This document shows, one piece after another, positions 46,205-57,455 of a stretch of DNA of 64,000 bases. Under the pieces are notes generated by a model. That model was not told the origin of the DNA. It did no database searches and worked only from the letters and a program-made list of their open reading frames with translations. Where the stretch lies: assembly GCA_022578605.1 (NCBI GenBank), contig MU394061.1, positions 124,001 to 188,000 of the forward strand, written 5' to 3'. Made by a program: the position numbers and the translations under genes. The stretch comes from Camillea tinctor. Its lineage: Eukaryota; Ascomycota; Sordariomycetes; Xylariales; Xylariaceae. Numbering within the stretch: position 1 is the first letter of the stretch; each line of letters starts with the position of its first letter.

Positions 46205-46906
46205 CAATACTGCTGCCTCAAAGGGGGGTTTTTAGTCCCGATGATATGGCTGCAATAGTATCGCATTAGGGTATGCCGATTATATGAATTACTGAATGGT
46301 AGCTTGCTCATTACAGATTAATTATACGGTTTTAAATTCAACATCCAAATGTCACAGACCGACCAAAGTCAGAGAGGTGGTTATACGGGGATATGTTATG
46401 TGGGCCAGATACGACTCTAGAGAGAAACGTGCTTCTTAGCCAAGATATCAAGGACATAGCCAATTGAGTTTGACTAGCAGGGTGTTTAAGATGTTTCTAC
46501 ACTAGGAGGCTTGGAAGATGTCGACCATGCGGGTTTCGTATTAATAACCATTACTAGCAGACTAGGATGTCAGTATTTCTTACCACTAGCCAATAATAGG
46601 AGAGAACAAAATGTGGATACGGAGCCCGAAGAGTCCATGATCCGAGAACTTCTGCTCTTACATGCTTCGAGAACGGATCCCGCGCGTCTGGTCGTAGGCA
46701 GAAGTATAGACAGTTTACAAGTACATCTCGTTGCCGGCACCTTTTCATCGCACTATTCGGCCTCCGCATCGATCTCACCCTTTTCCAATTACCCCCAAAT
46801 TAAATCATTCGTGCTTTTTGTCGCCGGAGGCGGTTACCCGAAGATCGCTTGGCCCGGATCTGGCTTGGTGCTCTGTTTTGCAACTGGCTCGATCCTGAAC
46901 AGAGAC
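46205..46906. promoter_or_regulatory. Divergent promoter, ABC transporter / zinc-cluster gene
   Basis: A 0.7-kb region between two divergent start codons. It contains two inverted CGG-triplet motifs, CGG-N3-CCG at 46758-46766 and CGG-N4-CCG at 46831-46840, close to the regulator's start. A plus-strand open frame runs through the region (46511-47056), but only its last part, from the ATG at 46907, is supported as coding. Confidence 0.5.
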
Positions 46907-49900
46907 ATGAATAACTCAGACAACGAGCCTAATCATGAAGATAATAATATCTATGTAGATACGTCTGGGCAGGAATTAGATCCTGCCCCCGGTAAATATG
47001 CTGTGAGACATCACTACCCACCGCGATCCTCCCCCTTTACATATCTAAGCACATGAGTATCTTACTGCAGGCTCAAGAAAAATAAAAAATCATATCTAAA
47101 ATCCTTGCTAACACTCTTTATCCACTATAGTGTAATGCTTGTCGAGCGAGGAAAGTTAGTAATCTCTTCAGGCTTTGATCATCGAATCTTATGATTCTAT
47201 GTCGAGCAGCCACTTACGATCGAAGTAGATTGGTTGCGATAAAGAGCACCCGTGTTCAAGTTGCATCCGTAGTAGAATTGACTGTACATACAACAACTCT
47301 CAACCCATTCGACCAAAACGCCAACGTGTGCTCATATCCACACAATAGTTAGTCTTCCTAACTACTCCGCTAGATACCTACTTTCACGTTTATACAAGTA
47401 TCTGGGTGGCACAAATATAAGCCCGGAGACCCAATATCTCGTTCCTATCCTAATTAGGCACCATCCATCGTGGACTCCAAAGAAAACTGACACTAACAGG
47501 ATTTGTATAGTGAAAGAAAGATTGACCGAATCGAGGAACGCCTCGCTCAAGTTATCCAGCTGCTACAATCGCTCACAACAAGCTCGACATCGATTACCCC
47601 TGATTTGTCTGTGATCGAGAAAAATGGCAGTGAAACTAACAACCCAAGAGAAGGGCAATTGTCTAGTACATGGTCAAGTCCAGCCAATTCATCTCTTCCA
47701 GAGAGAATAATTTCATCTAGTGTCCACGTGAACAGTCCGTCAAGTCCTGCCTTCCAAGGGGAGTCGTCGATGGCAGCTCATACTGACTTTGCCAACAACT
47801 TCTACAAGCGAGCTGTCCGAACCGGATTACCCGTTGATTCTAGTGTCGAGGTAGACGAAACTTTGAGCGCTCTACGCCGTATCGTTGATGCACAGAGTCA
47901 ACCTTCCAATTCAGATATGACATATACGAATGCTAGGCCAGAGAGTCCAGGGAAACCCAAGGAACGTCCTATGCCTCCGATGCAGCTGACTCTGTCCATG
48001 TTGCAATCGACTAAAGGTATAATATCCCATCGACCCCTATTTTCTAAAGGCATTCCTGACGAACCTCGAGGTTATCCGGACTTAGAGTATTTGTGGCTCA
48101 ACGGCTACCTCTCTCAGGAGCAATTCTCGAACTACGCAGTCAGCGTATACTTTTCACCTGGTTTCACAGATGCAGAGTACTTGATCGTCAACGTAGGCCT
48201 TTTCTGGCTGTATGAGGCTCTAACTATACTGGATGTGCAAAACCCTATCTTTAAATCGATACCGCGTAACGAACTACCTAAACAGTCTGCTTTATGTCGC
48301 GAGAATATCGAGACAACCTTATCACAATTGCGTTATAATATCCCAAACACTATCGACTATGTGATCGCCTTACAATTTGCGGTATGCGTCTTGCTTCCTA
48401 AATCCTTTGAGTAGCTAGGGGCTTCAGAGCCCCTGAATCTCATCCTTTTAGAGCAATTAGGTGTTCACCAGCTGATAAAAGCAACCTTTTTCTCATTAGG
48501 CCACTTACATTGTCGAGATGTCGAAGCTGTCGTTGGCATGGTCGCTTTTGGCCAGCGCTTTACAGATATGTCAAAATCTTGGATATCATCGCATCAACTC
48601 TTTGAAGAAAGATAAGCCCGGCGACCGCGAACGGAAACTAACTCTATTTTGGGGAATATACATACTCGAAAAGGGGCTTGCGCTGAGACTTGGACGTCCT
48701 TCTGCTATACAAGACTACGATATCACCGTACCGATTCCACCTAATTTGACGTTTGACCATGGCGCTCTCGACTTCTCTGGAGGCCATTGGGTTCGTATTG
48801 CTAGTATCCAGGGACGTACCTATGAGTTGCTGTATAGTCCAGCGGCCTTAGCCCAGAATGACCATACACGGGCTATCCGGGCACAGAGTCTCGCTGACGA
48901 GTTAATATCTCTCATAGGACGGGATCTACCGTCTCTACATTCGGTGAGTACGATAGAACGCTGAAACAAGAGGATACAATTATGGAAGAGGATGCCTATG
49001 ATCTTATATTGCATCTCGTACTTCACTAATTCTGTGATAATATAGCATCCCGAACTCCTAAGTTCCGATTGCGATGATGGTGGTGCATTAGCTGTGATGA
49101 TCCTCGGCACTGAGCTGATATATTTCTCCCTCCTCACACTCATTTACCGTGCTATACCAGTTCCACGAGACTCTAAGTCCTCGTTCACGAGTGAGTGTAT
49201 CGATGCGGCTCGCAAGGCTGTCGCCAAGCACCAGGAGGCTATGGCAGCAATGCAGCCAATGAACACTTTCATATTAAGGAGCTATATACACTGGTAGGTT
49301 TTTCTCCGATCAAACAACCTTCTGTCTACCTACCTATCTATTATAAATATTCGACTTGCGCAACTAACGCAGAGGGTGAAAGGTCAATCCTCTACGTCCC
49401 CTTCATCCCGATTATAATATTGTTCTGCCACATCATTGAGGAGGCAGCTGCTGGGCCTATGGCATCGCACGCGGATCTCGAACGCATGGGTGCTTTCGTC
49501 GAGTCGCTCAACGCTCCCGCGCAGATGACCGAGGCTGCCGCGCGCTTGCAGAACCTGCTGCAGGTACTGTATCAGGTCGCCTCTAAGTATGTGGAGATCC
49601 GGTCCGCGAACCGCGACGAAAACGTCCGGACCCAGGCCCAGACACAGACGCAGCAGGAGCTCGACATGTATGTGCAGGCGCTCGGTTTCGGGCCCGAGAA
49701 TATGCGGGCCACGGCCTCAGCTGTGGGGATGGGGTATTCAGCAGATGCAGCGTTCACGGGGAGCTTTGGTGCCAGTGGTGGAAGTGATGGGTTAACACAG
49801 CAGCAACAGACATCGCAAGAAGGGATGTCGATGAGTATTGGTGGCGGTGGTAGTAACGAGAGTATGCCGCCGCAGGGAGCGATGTTGGGCGAGTGGTTCC

Positions 49901-49986
49901 AGAGCAACCAGCAGATCCTCAACCTCCTAGAGCAGGATATGTTGAACTTTACATCTCTGGGCCCTGAGATCGATACGGATCATTGA
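46907..49986 (+). CDS. Zn2Cys6 transcription factor with fungal-specific TF domain, 798 aa
   Basis: Seven exons: 46907-47002, 47131-47154, 47229-47327, 47500-48381, 48500-48943, 49046-49293, 49383-49986; all phases agree. Residues 33-59 are a perfect binuclear zinc cluster, Cys-x2-Cys-x6-Cys-x5-Cys-x2-Cys-x6-Cys, split over three exons including a 24-nt microexon. A basic linker (Arg-Pro-Lys-Arg-Gln-Arg) and a short coiled coil (Ile-Glu-Glu-Arg-Leu-Ala-Gln) for dimerisation follow at about 72-95. The fungal-specific transcription factor domain spans about 215-620, including Leu-Gly-Tyr-His-Arg and His-Trp-Ser-Ile-Leu-Tyr-Val-Pro-Phe. The tail is Gln/Gly/Ser-rich. The donors at 47155 (GTTAGT) and 47328 (GTGCTC) are weak. 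The gene lies head-to-head with an ABC exporter and may control it. Confidence 0.88.
47131..47154 (+). other. 24-nt microexon inside the zinc cluster
   Basis: The 24 bases encode Cys-Asn-Ala-Cys-Arg-Ala-Arg-Lys, the first two zinc ligands and the basic residues of the cluster. It is bounded by ACTATAG on the left and GTTAGT on the right. The flanking exons supply Lys-Tyr-Ala before it and Ile-Gly-Cys after it, giving a canonical cluster only if this exon is included exactly. Confidence 0.8.
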
Positions 49987-50471
49987 GGTGAACCGTCCTT
50001 GATGCTTGTTTTTCTTTCATTTCCACGGTCGCTTTTATGAATTAACCGGTGTATAACATATATATTCGCATGGTCAAAAGGCGTCGCACTCATTTTAGTT
50101 ATTTTGTACCTGCCAAAAAGGCTAGGAAATGTGTTGAGGAATAATGTAAATGGAAACTATTATGGCCACGGTCTATTACGAAGGTAGATAGATATTAATG
50201 AGGATAAACTGGATACTTTACTTAGGGTCTCTAATGTATAGCCTATGGAATTCCTCTCCACACTGTATAGCACTACGCTCTACGCTGCGTTAATGCAATA
50301 GCTCTCCTCATGTTTCCGTGGTGGCTACATAGGGGCACTCCGTGAATTGAGTCCAGCAGCCATAAGGACATATTTGTGCATCGAGATTAAGCTCAACTTA
50401 GGATCAAACTGGGACTATTAATGTGAAAAAAAAAAGAACAAAGTATTATTACTATTATTATGTAAACCTGA
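49987..50471. other. Convergent intergenic region
   Basis: About 0.5 kb of AT-rich 3' flank shared by the zinc-cluster gene and the amino-acid transporter gene. It contains an ATT/ATA repeat stretch near 50448-50461. No gene is seen. Confidence 0.5.
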
Positions 50472-51997
50472 CTACGCATTGCTTTTGCAGGACCAAGCAG
50501 AGGTAGCAGCCTCAGTGTGGATAGCTTCGGCAGAACTCCACAATCCAAGCGCACATAGTAGGAGCCCGGTCAATATCAACACCGCATTAGCTCCGAATTT
50601 GGCTATCATCTTGCCGTCTTTGAACCATTCGCCCCGGTTCATAAACATCCAGAATATACCAGGAAGTCCATACGAGAACCAACTTGCGAACAAGGCACAT
50701 ACCAATCCCAGCAAGCTACTGAACACGGGAATGGACTCGGCAATCACTAGGGCGATGACCCAGACGACGCCAGTGATGACAATCCAACCCAGTGTTCCTA
50801 TCAAAGTTCGTTTCACAATGTGCTTCGTGCCACCGAAAGCTCGTACAAAGATGTACTTTGCGGCAACATGACCATAAATGACACCGGCGATCACGATTGT
50901 GGGGATGGCAATACCCCAGATAGCCTTTCGGACCTTGATCGAATCAGCTGCCGTAAGTGCCGGGGCCGGGACGTCTGGCCCAACGTATATGTAGATGACG
51001 ACGGAAGCGATCATGTAGATGGTCGTGTCACAGATCTGCAGCATCGCGAGGGCCTTGGGCCATTCGTTGGGCTCTTTGAATTCGGAGATGATGCTGAAGA
51101 AGCATGAGTGTCCGCTGAATGCCACGGCGATATTGGTAACCGAGAGGAAAGCTGATGTGAAACCAACATGGCGTGAAATTTCAATGCTAGTGGTGCCAAT
51201 TGGTTTTTCGATGCCGACGTCGATCATCGTCACGAGGACGGCGGTGAAGATGGAGAAGAAAGCTGAGAGATGAGAGTTAGCAGATCGTAGTAATCGACAA
51301 TAGGCTGACGGATACACTCACAGAAAAACGACATGTAACTCGCGTATTTCAGGGTTCTCGGCACATTGAGCACCCAGAAAACTGCCAGACCGACGAAAGC
51401 CCACACAATGGTGCATGTCGAGCTATCAGTGAGTGTGTTGAGACAGATGGTCCAGGTCAACAAGTGGCTGCCCATGACAAAAATAACGAAAATAGTCTGC
51501 GCCCAACCCAAGAACTCCTGACAGAAACGACCCATTCCGAACGGCCTCCCCAATACCTCACCCGCGTCACCAAAACTCTGGACCCAGGGATACTGACGTC
51601 GGAATTCCCCCAAGACGTATCCCGAGTATGTAGATAAGACGCCCATAACGAAGATGAGAATGATGCCAGGAACCAAGCCGAGGTTGGCTACCACGGCTGG
51701 AAGAGAAAGAATTCCGAGCGAGATAGTCTCCGCTATCATTACCATGCCGGCTTGCCTGTTTTTAATTAGGATCTCTCTGAGCTTCATGTAAAGTGAGATA
51801 GATGTGAGTAGAGTCATAACATACCACCACTTTAGAGTTCGGTAGTTGATCTCGACGCCATCGTCGTTTGCGAAGCTAGGCGGGGGATGATCTACAACTT
51901 CCGGAGCAAAATCATCTTTGCTAGACTTCTTATTCGACGCCGTTTCGGGAGAGTTTGATGCGATGGCATCGTTGCCTTTCGGCTCGGTTGATGCCAT
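50472..51997 (-). CDS. Amino-acid/auxin permease (AAAP) family transporter, 465 aa
   Basis: Three exons: 51997-51825, 51755-51322, 51262-50472, with introns of 69 and 59 nt; phases agree. After a soluble 50-residue N-terminus, Trp-Trp-Gln-Ala-Gly-Met-Val-Met-Ile-Ala-Glu-Thr opens the first membrane segment, with Ser-Leu-Gly-Ile-Leu-Ser-Leu-Pro typical of AAAP transporters. About eleven hydrophobic segments follow. Fungal relatives are proton-coupled neutral or aromatic amino-acid permeases of the plasma membrane or vacuole; the substrate cannot be read from sequence. The ATG at 51997 has an ideal CACCATGG context, while an in-frame TTG three codons upstream is not used. The gene is convergent with the zinc-cluster gene. 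Confidence 0.88.
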
Positions 51998-54853
51998 GGT
52001 GACCAATTACGAGACGGAGTAAGAAAAGAGAAGGAGAGCAAGCTGATGTTACGGAGCAAGCTACGCCAATCCCCCAAACCCAGAGAGCAATTAATGAGGA
52101 GAAGACTATCCCTCGACCTGAAAGCTACCCCGAAAGCCTCACACTTGAATAAGCCCACGGGAAATTTGACAGGTAACGAAAGAACGTTTCTTCCTACTAG
52201 GATTGACAACGGGAGACTACAGGAAAATATATCACACTTGCGAACCAGCCATTTAAAGAAACACGCGACAGCTTCCGCGATCGGACACCGTAGAAAGCTT
52301 AGAAACTCCCATTTCGAGAAGACCTCACTGGTTCTTTCGCCCCCTTCCCTCTCCGGGGCGATCGCCCATATGGGTGAGAGGATTCTATTACTGTGTCGAG
52401 TCATTCCGATTCCGAGACTACGTTGCTTTCTGCCCCATATTATAAGTTTTAGCGTGCCAGCTTACCATGTCCGGCATTTCGCGATGTGGCTTGCTCCTGT
52501 AAGAACCCCTAATGTATGTATGTATGTACGGGGATCCCGTAGGTACCTATGTTCTAGATGCGGGAATAGCCTCATCCTAAATAATGAGGCTCAACTAACT
52601 AACAGACCTCCAAAAATAAAAATGGGAAGAAAGCTATGTTTTTTATCGTGAAGAAGAGTCACACATCCCGACGACCGGAGGATGGTAAAAAAATATCAAG
52701 AAACATGGTGGTTAGGTGAGTTTCCCACTTTCTCTTTCCCTCTCCCCCATGGGTCATCTCAGAGTAAAAATTTTTCAATCTGGTTGACGACTTATTACGT
52801 TATTAGCCCCGTATAAGAGCCACAATTGAGGTTCTCAAGGCCTCCCCCTGGCCCGCGCCCTCCCCGCGCTAGGTTGCCGAGAACTTTTTCTATGGATTGA
52901 ACTAAGCTGAATGCATGTTACCGAGTTCGATTCATGCACTCCACGACCGAGGCTACCTGAGTAACTAGGTGTTGTTAGCCACATGGCATGATAAGTTGGA
53001 AGAGAATCCTAATTTGCTACTACGTTGGCTCGGTATCATTGAGATTTTACTTAACGCTTCTCCTCAATCCCTTCCCCCACCCTCCCTAAGTAATAGGAGT
53101 CACTTAACTGAAATAAGGACATTGAGAAAAGAAAGAAAAGGGGGATCTCTTCGCGTCAACTTACATACGTACCGGGCTACGTTACAAGCATACCCAGGTA
53201 TTCGTTGCGTAAAGTATTCGGGAACACTGCCGGCCGCTGCATGCCGAGTGCCCTAAGCGTACGTATCATTCCGTACGGGTTGAAGTGCCTACCGTCGAGT
53301 ACCTAACTCGAAGATCTGACCGTCCCGCCAAGTCGTGCGATTCCAGGCCACTAATTTCCGCAATTGGCAGTTGGCTCGGGGCGGGGCGGCCATCTAGCCG
53401 TAGCGCGCCGCATGTCAATACGACAACGCCTATGTAGGTAGGTACATGCACTCTACCCCAGTGTGTTTTGGTTGATGCAAGCCTATTGTAGATATATGTA
53501 TGTACATCAATATCATATGATAGACAGCGCCTTTATTTCACTCATATTTAAACTTTGTAGGTTTTCTGTCTGTGAAGAGAGAACAAACCAGGATCCTTTA
53601 ACAATTGTTCAGACATAGTGCCCTTCGAGGACTTATGAGACCCTTGACTCTTATAACTTGCCTGCTTAGGAAGGACTATATCTATACTTCTTAGCTAATA
53701 TACCAGTTACGTTATTCTTTGAAGATAGTTTCATACTTTAGAATACCTGTCACCTGTAGACATAAATCCCTCCCCCGCAGTTACCTGCCTAAATACTTGT
53801 TTATGAAGCCTTTTTAGTTATTTATGTGTTGTGTATGGGGTATGGGGTATGGAGTATGGAACCAATGGGTCCTCGTGAGACCCCATACGGGTATATATAG
53901 CTGCCATATAGGAGGGACCTTGTATTTCTCCTTTCCTCTCCCCTTTAGAGGTCTTATCCGTCATACTATGATAATTGTTTAGTTTATCCGAGCACCCTAG
54001 GGTAGGAAAAGTCTTAAGAAAGCTCTGCTGAATTTCTGTCCTAAGTATGGGATTCCCTCTACTCGTGACTCGTAGTAGACCTTCATCTTTTACTTTTCAA
54101 CGTGGATAAGATAGTATATCTACCTAGGTACCTAGTTATTGCATGGAGCTTCCTTAACTTTATGATCAATTTCTGCTATTGGTCACAGATGACTTTTCTA
54201 ATAATTTAAATCTGGGGTGACTGGCTCAAAAAATTAGTTGAAGAAGGAATAAGGTTTGTCTAACGATAGAACTGACCTGTAAGAGATCCAAATTGATGCA
54301 GCAGTGTGGCAGATATTGGTAATAGGGATTGAGATATACCCAATAAATCCTTTGAACCCCAATTGCGAAATATCCTGTCGCCGAGCTTGCAACAAGGTGT
54401 AGCCGTAGCCGGTGTACTATGATCAAGTTAACTACAATACAGAGAAGAGGTTTATGATGACTTCTACAAAGGCTGATTATATTGATGTAGTATGCTCTTA
54501 TGTCATATTATGTTGATGATACGTATACTATTTCTTTCCCAGTATCCTTATATACCCTTTCCCCACAAAGTCATCCCAATGATTCTTGTCCCACTTACGC
54601 AGCAAGGCTTGGCCTCCGTCTCTAAAGCTGCTTGAGCCCCAATAGAGCCCCTTTCTGGGCCTTTTCAGTCTAAGTAATCTCTTGTTTATTGTTTAGTCTA
54701 GGCTTTTAAGCCTGTTTCGGGACTACAATACCAGATCATGTACGCATAGTCTAGACACCACAAGTAATTTGCTATATAGTCTTGCAATTGTCGTCTCATC
54801 ATTGTTCGTATTGATATATTGTAACTACCATTTCAGTCATGTAGGAGCTTGCC
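51998..54853. other. Intergenic, 2.9 kb, no gene seen
   Basis: The part next to 51998 is the promoter and leader of the amino-acid transporter gene. Beyond it are short open frames only, microsatellite-like TATGTATGTATGTA near 52516-52531 and three TATGGGG/TATGGAG steps near 53835-53860. Nothing resembles a domain. It borders the HET-domain relic, so it may be a decaying accessory region. Confidence 0.4.
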
Positions 54854-56030
54854 TCACCTAAGAATAAACTCTTTCCAGCATGACCCTTCACCAAAGGAGT
54901 CCTGCTTATCACCTCTTCCAATCGACCCAATTGCCACTCTCTTATAGTATTCCCCTTTTGGCTCCAACAGCATTACCCGATAACGCCACTCGTCGTCGTC
55001 CGTGTCCCTATCCTTCCTATGCTCTACCCTCGTACCTAGGTATCTCTTGCCTCTCATATTAGTAAGAAGTCTCGCCTGCATGGCGCCGGGTTCTCCTTGA
55101 GCCACGCCGTCGGCCCATATATCCCTTTGACCAAGCGCACCCGGCTTTTCAAGGTCGAGAAGGTTTTTGGTCATCATGTGGAAGAAGGGCTTCTGTCCCC
55201 AGACGTAACTGAGCGTAACATAGCGAGGATTGCCGCTAGCGCGAACGACGCAACGGCCTTCAAGACCGAAGAAGCGCAAGTCCAGAATAGTACCAACTGG
55301 GTTGATCCAGCCCATTTTACTCATGTGAGATGGGTTTCCGCAAACCCTAGAGTGGTTGGTCTTACAGATTGTTAGCTAGCGTCGTACGCGAGCAAAATCT
55401 ATACAATCGGACTTAATTGGGCGAGGAAGGAAGCGCTGTGTATTGGGTGGAGCATTGCTAGGCATATCATTCAAGAGCAGAAAGATTTCGGGAGAACGAT
55501 TCATCGGTTCAGAAGGTAAATGTTTCGAACCCATAAGTCCGTACAGACTAATAATACGAGTCTCAACACGAACATCCCAACCCCTGATCCCGCCCAACCG
55601 TGCCTGTCGCACTCCAGCACAACTGTGCAGTGGTCGGCAATCCACCATCACCAATATCTAGCACACGATCTCCACCGAGGGCCAAGATGACTAGCCGACA
55701 GAATGGACAACTCTTTCGTTGTCTGATATCTTTGATTTGGCCGAGTTCTTTGAGATCTCTCTCAGGTTATACATACCCGCCAAAGTCTGGATCTGTCGAC
55801 CACACAATAAAGCGATCTCTCTTTAGTCCGAGTGTTGCGCAGACATGACAAAGCTCATCTCCGGGCTGAGAAACGTGGTCCGGGATAGGAGGCAAGAGTA
55901 GCTGCAGTGGAATACTGGCAATCGCAAGCTCATCATCGGACGAAAGGTCGTCAAAGTCGCTCTCAGTCAGCCAGCCCCCACTAGCTGCCGAAGAATCTGG
56001 GGCATGACTTCCCTCAGTTTTGTTTTTCAT
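54854..56030 (-). pseudogene. HET-domain protein, broken relic
   Basis: HET-domain proteins act in fungal non-self recognition and cell death. Read from an ATG at 56030, the N-terminal part shows the usual Leu-Cys-x2-Cys region, then a TAA at 55767-55769. The same frame continues with the typical Ser-Cys-Pro-Phe-Cys-Arg-Leu-Val motif and ends in TGA at 55563. The family's next segment is read in another frame (55376-55654), implying a frameshift between about 55566 and 55654. A TAG at 55376-55378 interrupts that frame shortly before Arg-Tyr-Val-Thr-Leu-Ser-Tyr-Val-Trp-Gly, the start of the HET core. The core then stops after about 30 residues and joins directly to a typical C-terminal end, so the central and post-core part is missing. 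Four lesions make a functional product very unlikely. Confidence 0.85.
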
Positions 56031-56753
56031 TCTCTCCTTTTCAGTTCTCTCAGTCTGTAGGATAATTATTCTGATTCACATTTCGCAATATTTCTGCTGA
56101 GCCCCTTATAATACTCTGACCGGCATTCCCTATGAGAACCGATTATTCGATATTTCAGTAGTATCAATTGAACAGATAGGGACTTAGAAGGCTATGAATA
56201 TAAATCCTTGTGAATTCAACTTGTTGACATGAAGCGATTTTGAAAGTATAAGATCAAATGTGTTAGTCTATGCGGGCTTCCACCCATATAGATCCCTAAT
56301 GGCTTCCCATTTCCATTTGGAATGTTCGCGTCTCGAAGAACCCTAAGAAACCGTCTTGTTTTAGAGTGACGAAAAAAAAAACTGCATGGAACCAATCTGG
56401 TTCAAGCAGGCCATTCGCGTAGTCATGATCACCTCTAATTAGCAACCTAGGCCACTAGGTAACCTACTCAATCCTAGGTACGCTTTGAAGATATAACTAG
56501 TCAAACAAAATCAACGAAAGCCTAGCCAGTTCAATAAGCCTTTAGATGTAGATTTCAATCGCATTGTCATTTCGCCAACACTAACATGCCCATGTATCAC
56601 CAACACAAAGTACTATCACGAACTAGTTTGGGAACAACTAGCTGAGCTATAAAGCAAATGCTCCCCGATGACCGATTGGCCATTATTCTCAACTCTGCAT
56701 TATATGTTATCCCCCCCAGGAACGTATCAAGAACCTCCTCCCTTCCCGCCCCC
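56031..56753. other. Intergenic, 0.7 kb, no gene seen
   Basis: This lies upstream of the HET relic and downstream of the EthD-like gene. It is AT-rich, with CCTAGG palindromes near 56445-56480. Only short open frames occur. Confidence 0.4.
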
Positions 56754-57455
56754 CTAATTCCCCGGCTCCGGAAATGCCGTACTCAAATCCCCCAGCTCCT
56801 TCCAAGACGGATACGTCGACTTGCCCTCCGCCACATTGACGACCTGTCCTCCATCTACGTACCGCTCGACCCAGCCGAGCGTAGCGACGGTATGCACGAG
56901 GTTAACGTAGGGGCCCTCGGCCACCTGCAGGGCCTGGAACTCGGGATCGCGGTTGACGCGCGTGAGCTCGGCGAAGCTGCGGAAGTAGAACTCGACCGTT
57001 ACGTCGTGGTCCTAGGCGATCCCGCAAGCGACGGTCAGTTACCGTGGAATCACTTCACTCCTTTCTTCTCTTACTTGAGAATGGGCATAAGGGTGTATAG
57101 ATAAAGAGCCAAGGTGCTGAAAGAAAAAAAAAAGACACTTACATCAATAGTCCACCCCCTATTACTCCGGCGATTCATCTCGTCCAGCACGGCGCGGTAC
57201 GCGACGGGCGTGTAGACCTACAAACCATCAGCTTCCTCACACAACCCCAGGCCGCACCGCAGAGCAGGGACTCGCCTGCTGGTATATCTCGATCCCGTTC
57301 TTAGCGTGCAGGGCGGCCACTTTGGCGAGGTACTCGCGCGCGAACTTCTCCCTGTCCTCGGCCGAGCTGTTCTGGTTGCGGTAGATCTGCAGGGTCAGCC
57401 GCAGGAGGCGACCCGGGGATGCGTTGTTGGTGGCAGGAGGAGGAGGCGGCGGCAT
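56754..57455 (-). CDS. Small EthD-like (dimeric alpha-beta barrel) protein, 170 aa
   Basis: Three exons: 57455-57276, 57217-57143, 57011-56754. The N-terminus is a short Pro run. [11 protein letters not shown] opens an EthD-type ferredoxin-like fold: a strand, then the helix Arg-Glu-Lys-Phe-Ala-Arg-Glu-Tyr. Exon 3 carries Val-Glu-Phe-Tyr-Phe-Arg-Ser and Asp-Pro-Glu-Phe-Gln-Ala-Leu. Fungal EthD-like proteins often sit in degradative or secondary-metabolic settings as small dehydratases or chaperones, but the reaction here is unknown. Intron 1 (58 nt) begins with GC rather than GT; a GTGCGG donor 17 nt further in would leave an implausible 41-nt intron. Intron 2 is 131 nt. Confidence 0.75.

Noticed and set aside
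46511..46906. Upstream part of the 181-codon plus frame as an N-terminal extension of the zinc-cluster protein
   Set aside because: The zinc cluster usually sits near the N-terminus, and the ATG at 46907 gives a normal 32-residue leader. The upstream part contains the putative CGG sites and has no domain.
40421..52006. Secondary-metabolite gene cluster around the ABC pump, regulator, permease and EthD-like protein
   Set aside because: No polyketide synthase, peptide synthetase, terpene cyclase or other core enzyme lies in the window. The grouping may be coincidental.
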